Below, in pieces: positions 1 to 5,039 of a stretch of 8,718 bases of DNA. A program made the position numbers and the translations under genes. Origin of the DNA: Planctomycetaceae bacterium. GTDB taxonomy: Bacteria > Planctomycetota > Planctomycetia > Planctomycetales > Planctomycetaceae. Each line of letters opens with the position of its first letter. The first letter of the stretch is position 1. The notes beneath the pieces were generated by a model that worked only from the letters and a program-made list of their open reading frames with translations, was not told the DNA's origin and ran no database searches. The DNA is taken from the NCBI GenBank assembly GCA_016765335.1, contig JAESQE010000514.1, forward strand, positions 1 to 8,718, read 5' to 3'.

Positions 1-488
1 CAGCCGGGGATTTAGTCGGTGATCTTTCCAAAGAACTGCCTGATACGCGAGTCATCACAATTTCTCAAGTTGTTGAAACTCAGGTAGCGGTCAATGGATT
101 GATGTCGAGACTCTCCTGGCTTTTCTTTTCCATCCTGTTACTCGTCGGAGCAGCCAGCATTGCCAGTGTGATGTATTCGAATGTTTCAGAACGTCGAAAA
201 GAAATCGGCACCTTGATGGCACTGGGAGCCAGCCCCGCATTTGTGACAAATCTTTTCCTCGGCAAAGCAACCATACTCGGTTTTACCGGCGGACTGGGCG
301 GTTTTCTGTTGGGTACCGTTCTGGCGTACATTCTCGGTCCACAGTTGCTGGGCGTCGCGGTTCAACCGATGCCTCAACTCTGTTTAATTGGAATCGGCGT
401 GGCAACATTAGTTTCAGTTGTCGCCAGTTACTTACCAGCCAGGCACGCAGCCGGTCTCGACCCCTGCCTGGTCTTTAACGATGCGTAA
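1..488 (+). CDS. ABC transporter permease, FtsX/MacB-like, C-terminal part (5' end outside window)
   Basis: The reading frame is open from the left edge (first full codon at position 3) to TAA at 486-488, so about 161 C-terminal residues are seen. After a short extracytoplasmic stretch come three hydrophobic segments: roughly [19 protein letters not shown], then a Gly-rich segment ([20 protein letters not shown]), then [19 protein letters not shown]. Between the first two is the cytoplasmic loop [16 protein letters not shown], the hallmark of FtsX-domain permeases, where the usual form is ERxxEIGxxxALGA; this loop contacts the ATPase. It ends with [10 protein letters not shown], matching the usual PAxxAAxLxP ending. 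Known role of the family: with an ATPase it forms a type VII ABC system that extrudes substrates or lipoproteins from the inner membrane rather than importing them. The ATPase gene follows 58 bases downstream, consistent with one operon. The substrate cannot be told from this part. Confidence 0.9.
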   Translation, partial: AGDLVGDLSKELPDTRVITISQVVETQVAVNGLMSRLSWLFFSILLLVGAASIASVMYSNVSERRKEIGTLMALGASPAFVTNLFLGKATILGFTGGLGGFLLGTVLAYILGPQLLGVAVQPMPQLCLIGIGVATLVSVVASYLPARHAAGLDPCLVFNDA

Positions 489-532
489 TTATGTACGGCC
501 CGCAGTGGTTTTGTACAACACTCCATAAAATG

Positions 533-537
533 AAGGA
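533..537 (+). promoter_or_regulatory. Ribosome binding site of the ABC ATPase gene
   Basis: AAGGA lies 9 bases before the ATG at 547 and supports that start. It is the clearest Shine-Dalgarno sequence in the window; the phosphatase and secretin-like genes have much weaker ones. Confidence 0.6.
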
Positions 538-546
538 ATCATTTCA

Positions 547-1239
547 ATGTATTCACTGGAAAATGTGATTAAAAAATATGAACGTCGTGGGCAGGAAGTA
601 ACTGCTCTGGACGAAACAAATCTTGAAATTCCCGATAACGATTTTGTTGCGATTATTGGTCCCAGCGGTAGTGGGAAAACAACGATGCTGTCAATTCTGG
701 GCGGAATGCTTGCGCCGAGTTCCGGTAAAGTCGTTCTCGATGGAATTTCACTTTACGATCTTTCCGTCAAAGAGCGAACGAAAGTACGCAGCACGAAAAT
801 TGGCTTTGTGTTTCAATCTTTCAATCTTATTTCCTGGCTCACTGCACGAGAGAATGTACAGATTCCACTGGTACTCTCTGGTTGCGATACCGAGCAGCAA
901 CAGCAGCGTGCATCGGCAATGCTTGAGCAGGTTGGGTTGGCTGATCGAATGGATCATAAACCGAGCGAGTTGAGTCAGGGGCAACAACAACGCGTTGCAT
1001 TAGCCCGAACACTTGCAAACGATCCACAGATCATTCTTGCAGACGAACCAACCGGAAATCTCGATCCCGAAACCAGAGAACAGGTAATGGAATACCTGAG
1101 CGAATTTCACCAGGATGGCCGCACCATTGTAATGGTCACCCACGATGAAGCCGCCGCGAAATTTGCTTCGCGAACAATTCGACTCGTTGCCGGAATCGCG
1201 ACAAATGTTGAAACTGAAACTCAGGCAGAAGCCGCATAA
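547..1239 (+). CDS. ABC transporter ATP-binding protein, LolD/MacB type
   Basis: A complete 230-residue ATPase, the normal length for the LolD/MacB/FtsE group. All motifs are intact: Walker A GPSGSGKT at residues 38-45, Q-loop Q90 in FVFQSFNLI, signature LSQGQ at 142-146 followed by QQRVALART, Walker B IILADE at 162-167 with catalytic E167, the D-loop region GNLDP, and the switch histidine H199 in VTHD. The segment [14 protein letters not shown] is typical of exporters of this group. The ATG at 547 is preceded by AAGGA at 533-537, a well-spaced ribosome binding site. The tail after residue 216 is short, polar and not conserved. It should power the permease just upstream by coupling ATP hydrolysis to movement of a periplasmic substrate. 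Whether the cargo is a lipoprotein, a drug or a peptide is not determined. Confidence 0.95.
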   Translation: MYSLENVIKKYERRGQEVTALDETNLEIPDNDFVAIIGPSGSGKTTMLSILGGMLAPSSGKVVLDGISLYDLSVKERTKVRSTKIGFVFQSFNLISWLTARENVQIPLVLSGCDTEQQQQRASAMLEQVGLADRMDHKPSELSQGQQQRVALARTLANDPQIILADEPTGNLDPETREQVMEYLSEFHQDGRTIVMVTHDEAAAKFASRTIRLVAGIATNVETETQAEAA

Positions 1240-1304
1240 TGAGTGTTTCTGTCTCGAAGAGTTAATGATGAGATGTTTCTGGTTCCCATCATCTGGAGAA
1301 GTCC

Positions 1305-1322
1305 GGGCGGTGGGGGCCGCCC
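1305..1322 (+). terminator. Possible terminator hairpin after the ABC operon
   Basis: GGGCGG (1305-1310) and CCGCCC (1317-1322) are perfect complements around a six-base loop, 66 bases after the ATPase stop. The U-tract is not immediate: only the T-rich stretch TATTTTAG follows, some ten bases on. A second weak hairpin, TGATA/TATCA with loop TTTTAG, is followed by TTTTA and may add to it. This is the sensible place for a terminator, but the imperfect T-run keeps confidence low. Confidence 0.35.
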
Positions 1323-1328
1323 ATCTCG

Positions 1329-1357
1329 TTGATATTTTAGTATCATTTTAATACCTT
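1329..1357 (+). promoter_or_regulatory. Weak sigma70-like promoter candidate for the phosphatase gene
   Basis: TTGATA (1329-1334) matches the -35 consensus in five of six positions and is 17 bases from TACCTT (1352-1357), a poor -10 match. If used, transcription would begin near 1364 and give a leader of about 180 bases that contains the inverted repeats at 1413-1486. The surrounding AT-richness makes chance matches likely. Confidence 0.2.
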
Positions 1358-1412
1358 AGTGAAGAACGAAAGACTTTGTGCATCTAACTTAATCGTAAAG
1401 GAGATAGGCACG

Positions 1413-1486
1413 TGGATGTACGTATCCAATAATCGATTAACGGCAAGCCGATGACGGTTGCGTCCCAGTTAGCGAACTGACATCCA
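1413..1486 (+). promoter_or_regulatory. Candidate structured leader RNA (multi-hairpin element) upstream of the phosphatase
   Basis: TGGATGT (1413-1419) and ACATCCA (1480-1486) form a perfect 7-bp closing stem. Inside it are CAGTT-AGCG-AACTG (1466-1479), a 5-bp stem flush against the closing stem, and either two small hairpins (CGG-CAAG-CCG at 1441-1450 and GACG-GTTG-CGTC at 1453-1464) or one longer bulged hairpin pairing 1440-1450 with 1455-1463 around loop ATGA (nine pairs, two bulged Gs). A competing pair GGAT/ATCC (1414-1417 with 1424-1427) would break the closing stem. A perfect ten-base palindrome, TAATCGATTA, lies at 1430-1439. The element sits 57 bases before the phosphatase start. 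I do not recognise a known riboswitch. The fold is inferred from complementarity alone. Confidence 0.3.
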
Positions 1487-1543
1487 AAAAAAGCGAATTC
1501 AGATTGCCAATCAACGCAATAAGAATCCTACGAAAGCAATATC

Positions 1544-3070
1544 GTGAGCAGAGGTAAACAGCAGGTTGAAACACATCTTCCGTGGTATTCCCATTTGAGT
1601 ATCGGAACTCAGTTATTACTTTCGGTCAACGGGATTTGCTTTTTGCTGCTCGTCACTTTTTTGAGCATCGATTACGGACGCGAAGTCCGCCGGCTGATTA
1701 ACACTCGGCACCAGGAATTGCACCACGAAGCCTATCTAATTGCCAATGCCGTTCAGCGAATCGAACTGGTCAACCAAGAGGTAACTCAAGAGGTCAACCA
1801 AGAGGTCAACCAAGAGGTAAGCCAAAAAAGACTCCAGAGTTACATCAATGATATCTGTGTGCATGCACACAAAATGAATGCACCCGGTCATGTCATTCTA
1901 GTTCAAACTAAAAACAGCCTTCTTCATTCTCATATTCTGCAGGAGTTGCCCGAAGAGTATCTACAGAAAGTGAAACAGGCTGATTCGGATCTCCACCAGA
2001 AAAAACTTTCTTTGCAAGAAAAAATGGTTGTCGGAAAGGTGATTGATGCCGACCTGACTGTCTACGTCGTTGAAGATGCCGACGACTTACGTGGTTATGC
2101 AGCCCAGCAGGCTATTTCGCAACTTTGGCACGCGATGCTAATTGCAATTACTGCAGCGATAATTCTAAACACTGTTCTAGTGCGTTTATTTATCCAGCCT
2201 GTTCATCGAACAATCGAACAGATCGAACAGATTGGAAACAATCAATTTGGGATTCATGTTGAAGCCACAACAAATCGGGAACTTCGAAATTTGACGCAAG
2301 CGGTGAATGTCATGAGTGATTCCCTGGCAGAAGCTCGAAGCAGAAGAAGAGCTCAGATGAAAAAAGCAAGTTCGATACAACAATGCCTGCTTCCGAATTC
2401 GCCAGAAATCCCCGGAATGAACATCGCAGTGATTTATGACCCAGCCGAATTGGTCTCAGGAGATTTTTACGACATTATCACTTTGTCTGATGGTTCAACA
2501 GTTGTGTGCATGCTGGATGTTTCCGGGCATGGAATTCCTGCTGCACTGGCTGCGGCGATGCTGAAAAGTCTGATTGCGGTTGCGGCTGAACAATTGACAT
2601 CACTGCAAGATATTGTTTGTTTCGTAAATCGTCATTTTTCACAGGCGATCGAAACAGGGATGTTTGCAACGGCTGCATTCCTGAAATTATCCCCATCAAG
2701 CAATAGCCTTGAGTACATTAATGCAGGGCATCCGCCTCTGTTAATCCTCAGGGAAAATGAAACAAAAGAGATTGAAATTCCGGGATTTCCTCTGGGGATT
2801 TCCCCCGATTTTTCCTGGGAATCAGAAGAGATTCTATTCGACCCACAAGATCGTTTATTGCTTTACACTGATGGAGTTATTGAATCTTTCGATCAAGCTG
2901 GAAACTTGTTTGGCATCAAGCGATTACTCCAAAGCATTAATCGCAATCGCGAGAATTCTATCCAGAGTAAATTGTCTCATTTACGAGACTGCGTCATCTC
3001 TTTCCGCGGAGGGAAACCTGCCAAAGATGATTTGACTGCCATTCTGATTGAAAGCCATTCTGTTTCCTGA
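1544..3070 (+). CDS. Membrane-bound sensor phosphatase: periplasmic domain, HAMP, PP2C/SpoIIE (RsbU-like)
   Basis: A 508-residue protein likely to dephosphorylate a partner such as an anti-anti-sigma (STAS) protein in response to an external signal. A first transmembrane segment lies at about residues 20-42, then a periplasmic region of about 150 residues (42-194), a second membrane segment at about 195-217, and a HAMP linker at about 213-265 with the usual proline (P219). The catalytic domain at about 287-504 has the PP2C-type metal ligands and motifs: SGDFYD (305-310), MLDVSGHGIPAAL (323-335), YINAGHPPLLIL (391-402), LLLYTDGVIES (438-448) and AKDDLTAI (493-500). All acidic residues expected for Mn/Mg binding are present. 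The start is GTG at 1544: an in-frame TAA at 1520-1522 rules out a longer form and no better start lies between. The ribosome binding site is weak. Four tandem VNQE-like repeats lie in the periplasmic part. No kinase or STAS partner is in the window, so the target is unknown. Confidence 0.93.
   Translation: MSRGKQQVETHLPWYSHLSIGTQLLLSVNGICFLLLVTFLSIDYGREVRRLINTRHQELHHEAYLIANAVQRIELVNQEVTQEVNQEVNQEVSQKRLQSYINDICVHAHKMNAPGHVILVQTKNSLLHSHILQELPEEYLQKVKQADSDLHQKKLSLQEKMVVGKVIDADLTVYVVEDADDLRGYAAQQAISQLWHAMLIAITAAIILNTVLVRLFIQPVHRTIEQIEQIGNNQFGIHVEATTNRELRNLTQAVNVMSDSLAEARSRRRAQMKKASSIQQCLLPNSPEIPGMNIAVIYDPAELVSGDFYDIITLSDGSTVVCMLDVSGHGIPAALAAAMLKSLIAVAAEQLTSLQDIVCFVNRHFSQAIETGMFATAAFLKLSPSSNSLEYINAGHPPLLILRENETKEIEIPGFPLGISPDFSWESEEILFDPQDRLLLYTDGVIESFDQAGNLFGIKRLLQSINRNRENSIQSKLSHLRDCVISFRGGKPAKDDLTAILIESHSVS
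1769..1816 (+). repeat. Tandem 12-bp repeat inside the phosphatase gene (VNQE repeat)
   Basis: Four in-frame 12-base units: units 1, 3 and 4 are identical (GTCAACCAAGAG), unit 2 differs at three bases, and a degraded fifth follows (GTAAGCCAA). They encode VNQE/VTQE at residues 76-91 of the phosphatase, in the periplasmic helix 30-odd residues after the first membrane segment. The near-identity of the units points to recent expansion by slippage. Each unit keeps the frame, so copy number could vary between strains without inactivating the gene. Confidence 0.9.
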
Positions 3071-3079
3071 ACGCTTGCC

Positions 3080-3788
3080 ATGCAAGATGACTCGGCATTT
3101 GAGAACAATCAGAACTTCCCTGGTTTCATCCCACTTTGTCCTGGCGGTTATCCTGTCGGTGGTGCAGCAAATTGGCGATCTGCATTTCTGCCTGGTGCTT
3201 ATCAAGGAACTCATGTCAATACCTCGAAGGTTGATCCGACCAAGCTGATCGATCATGTCCATAATACTCGATTGACAGATTGGGAACAGAAGGATCAATT
3301 CGATCTGTTGCAGTCGATCAATTCCAGGCATCTTTCTGACCGACCGGGTGAAGCCTCCCAGGAAGCACGAATCCGATCATTTGAACTTGCGTATCGAATG
3401 CAAATTCAAGCCACAGATGCATTTGATGTTCAGAAAGAACCGAAACATATTCAAGAAAGGTATGGCAAGGAGCCACAGAATCGTCAATTACTAATGGGAA
3501 AGCGTCTTGCAAGAACGCGGAGTCTGATTTGTGCAAACGTGGCATGGCAGCGGGCAGCTGTGGGATAGCCATAACAATATCAAAGGTGCTCACCGCGCGG
3601 TTGCCGCAAAGAATTCAAAAGCTCCTGCTTCCACCACACAAATGATTGAGACAAAGAAGCCTGCAAGGATTAACTCATCATCTGGCCACAATCCTGAAAC
3701 TCATAGAAAAGAATGGGACAACTTTTCAACTTGCATCTGGCAATGCGTTGGGCGAAACAGTACGCTGAAACAGTACAAAACAGGCTAA
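3080..3788 (+). pseudogene. Decayed DUF1501-family gene (N- and C-terminal parts missing, frameshifts and nonsense codon)
   Basis: From 3080 to about 3510 the frame encodes residues typical of the planctomycete DUF1501 family (secreted proteins of unknown biochemistry, often paired with cytochrome/DUF1553 genes): FLPGAYQGTHV, then EARIRSFELAYRMQ, ATDAFDVQKEP, ERYG and RQLLMGKRLA. The protein then shifts frame. ERGV at 3513-3524, a TGA at 3525-3527 where the family has Arg, and FVQTWHGSGQLWDSHNNI at 3528-3581 continue the family sequence, so a one-base change near 3510 and a probable CGA-to-TGA change broke it. Further on, LRQRSL (3646-3663) and LIIW (3674-3685) lie in two other frames and match the family's LKxRGLLDxTLxIW. 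The first 150 or so residues, including the Tat signal, and the C-terminal 100 or so are absent. It begins ten bases after the phosphatase stop. Not functional as read. Confidence 0.8.
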
Positions 3789-3877
3789 ATTCAGGGCTTT
3801 GTTGGTCAATTATTACCATCGGGGTGAAATTGATTATAACGATTATTCTCGATATCACTTCTCACTGAACAGATGCA

Positions 3878-3925
3878 AGCACTGTTTTGGAAATTATATC
3901 GATACTTTTTGCTAAAAGCAGTGTT
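3878..3925 (+). repeat. Imperfect inverted repeat
   Basis: AGCACTGTTTT (3878-3888) pairs with AAAA-G-CAGTGTT (3914-3925), with one bulged G and one G-U pair, giving about eleven pairs around a 25-base AT-rich loop. No U-tract follows, so it is not a standard terminator. It could be residue of a lost element or chance. Confidence 0.35.
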
Positions 3926-3946
3926 GGATCGTTAGTGAATCATGCT

Positions 3947-4011
3947 CATCTTTTAAGATGGTTGTGCGCAGTAAGCCACGACAAACACTCATGGGTACAC
4001 TAAAGTATACT
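3947..4011 (+). promoter_or_regulatory. Possible promoter/operator region of the secretin-gspE operon
   Basis: TATACT (4006-4011) is a good -10 sequence 23 bases before the ATG, but no convincing -35 lies 16-18 bases upstream of it (the sequence there is AAACAC). The symmetric CATCTTTTAAGATG (3947-3960) and AGTATACT (4004-4011) are the kind of sites a dimeric regulator could bind. The evidence is motif shape only. Confidence 0.2.
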
Positions 4012-4034
4012 GTTTCGAGAGTGGGATTATTTGT

Positions 4035-4328
4035 ATGAAATTTCGAATTCCTCAAGTCAATCAACGTAACAATTTCTATGTTGTAATCGCGATTGTGTTT
4101 TGCCTCGGTTTACTCAGCGGCTCCGCACAGGCTCAGCGTGGGCAAAGATTTGGCGGAGGTGGACGGACAGGCTTTACATTCCGCTCACCACAATCTCACT
4201 TGTTGCGTGCTCTTCGCATGGAGCAACTTGCAGAAGAGTTGAAACTCACCCCAGAGCAAACCGAAAAACTCAAGACGGTAAGCGAATCAGCGAATCCTAG
4301 TCCAGAAATGTTTGAGTTTATTAGTTGA
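4035..4328 (+). CDS. Secretin-like protein, N-terminal piece: signal peptide and first LTxxQ helix
   Basis: Starts at ATG 4035 after a weak purine stretch (GAGAGTGGGA). Residues 1-33 are a classical Sec signal peptide: positive start (KFR, then R11), hydrophobic core FYVVIAIVFCLGLLSG, and AQA at 31-33 with cleavage before Q34. There is no lipobox; the only Cys is in the core. The mature start is Arg/Gly-rich (QRGQRFGGGGR). A helical segment follows with LAEELKLTPEQTEKLK (LTPEQ at 71-75), a motif seen in Spy/CpxP-type periplasmic proteins. The piece ends at TGA 4326-4328, directly followed by ATG in the same frame, with the helical sequence continuing beyond. If the TGA is real, this 97-residue product would be exported but useless on its own. 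Confidence 0.6.
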   Translation: MKFRIPQVNQRNNFYVVIAIVFCLGLLSGSAQAQRGQRFGGGGRTGFTFRSPQSHLLRALRMEQLAEELKLTPEQTEKLKTVSESANPSPEMFEFIS

Positions 4329-5039
4329 ATGCGTGCAGCTCAAACGGATGAGGAAAAAGAAAAGATTCGAGCCGAGATTTCTAAATATGTAACTCAAAAG
4401 AGTCAAGAGATTGAAAAGAAGATTCAGGAATTACTTTCTAAAGAGCAATTCACTCGACTGAATCAGGTTGGTCTTCAATTGTCTGGTACACGAACCTTAC
4501 TGAGTGATCAGATTATAACACAGTTAAAAATATCGGAAGATCAAAAAACTAAGATACAAGAAACCATGGAAGCAGGACGAATGGATCGCCGGGAGTTTTT
4601 CAGACTTCCTGAAGAAGAACAAATTAAACAGCGACAGGAATCAGAAGCGAAAGTCTTTGCACTATTATCTGAAGAACAGAATAAACAATGGCGTGAGTTA
4701 CTGGGGACTCCCCTGGCAGCAACCGATGGAAAAGGTCCAGAACAAAATAAACCGAGGTCTTCTCCCCAGGTAGTAAATACAGAACCGGGCAAGCCTGCGG
4801 TCATGACGCCACAGGATTCCCCTGCCCTGCCTGCCGATGTCGAGTCTCTGCTTACCGAACTGCAACCAGCGCCTGCAAGTTCAGATACTGAAGAAGCCGG
4901 CCCTGCAACATTAGATTTCGGCACGCAGGATTTAAGTGAAATCACAGCCACTCAGAAACCTGTTCAAAGCATGACTTTCAATTTCAAAAAAGCACCTTGG
5001 GACGATGTGCTTCGTCTTTTGCTCTTACATCCGGGTTGA
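4329..5039 (+). CDS. Secretin-like protein, second piece: LTxxQ-type helical repeats, Pro-rich linker, start of N0-like domain
   Basis: It continues in the same frame as the piece before it. Residues 1-120 are charged and helical, with three further LTxxQ-like motifs: LSKEQ (36-40), ISEDQ (68-72) and LSEEQ (113-117). Residues about 121-205 are a Pro/Ser/Glu-rich linker. From about 213, MTFNFKKAPWDDVLRL begins the N0-like domain that is completed in the next piece. The last six codons before TGA 5037-5039 (LLLHPG) are out-of-frame sequence after the lost T. The ATG at 4329 has no ribosome binding site of its own and the product would have no signal peptide, so it is unlikely to be a separate gene. 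Stop-start coupling with the upstream piece (TGAATG) could in principle restart translation but would leave the product in the cytoplasm. Confidence 0.6.
   Translation: MRAAQTDEEKEKIRAEISKYVTQKSQEIEKKIQELLSKEQFTRLNQVGLQLSGTRTLLSDQIITQLKISEDQKTKIQETMEAGRMDRREFFRLPEEEQIKQRQESEAKVFALLSEEQNKQWRELLGTPLAATDGKGPEQNKPRSSPQVVNTEPGKPAVMTPQDSPALPADVESLLTELQPAPASSDTEEAGPATLDFGTQDLSEITATQKPVQSMTFNFKKAPWDDVLRLLLLHPG

Larger units (their letters stand above)
1240..1543. other. Intergenic region between the ABC ATPase and the phosphatase
   Basis: About 300 bases with no credible gene. An overlapping small open frame on the + strand (1145-1351) is an alternative frame of the ATPase end and looks like no protein. 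In order, the region holds a GC-rich hairpin (1305-1322), a small AT hairpin and promoter-like pair (1329-1357), a compact set of short inverted repeats (1413-1486), and a purine-poor stretch leading to the GTG start at 1544. The hairpins suggest that transcription of the ABC operon ends here and a new transcript with a leader of well over 100 bases begins. Confidence 0.6.
3789..4034. other. Intergenic region upstream of the secretin-like gene
   Basis: No credible coding sequence. It holds an imperfect hairpin (3878-3925), a palindrome CATCTTTTAAGATG (3947-3960) and a TATACT box inside the palindrome AGTATACT (4004-4011) ahead of the ATG at 4035. The first part may still contain unrecognisable remains of the DUF1501 gene. 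Confidence 0.5.

Noticed and set aside
1382..1474. An integron attC site: ATCTAAC at 1382-1388 and GTTAGCG at 1468-1474 resemble the end boxes.
   Set aside because: The second box does not fit the GTTRRRY consensus, the inner boxes do not pair, and there is no cassette or integrase context.
1413..1486. A tRNA: the 7-bp closing stem and 74-base length suggest a cloverleaf.
   Set aside because: There is no seven-base T loop or anticodon loop, the hairpin loops are four bases, and the conserved D- and T-loop bases are missing.
3048..3248. A + strand small gene starting inside the phosphatase end (66 codons).
   Set aside because: It overlaps the phosphatase 3' end and the homologous DUF1501 frame; its own sequence is not family-like, apart from a few DUF1501-like residues that could precede a frameshift.
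2981..3331. A minus-strand open frame across the phosphatase end and the DUF1501 remnant.
   Set aside because: The + strand carries clear homology in both parts; the antisense product resembles nothing.
4541..4951. A 136-codon open frame on the minus strand with a Ser/Gly/Val-rich product.
   Set aside because: It is antisense to the helical/linker part of the secretin-like gene, has low-complexity composition and no recognisable domain.
5012..5024. Programmed -1 frameshifting at CTTTTG.
   Set aside because: The sequence is not a proper X-XXY-YYZ slippery heptamer and no clear downstream stem was seen. The shift falls inside a domain rather than between domains, so a lost T is simpler.
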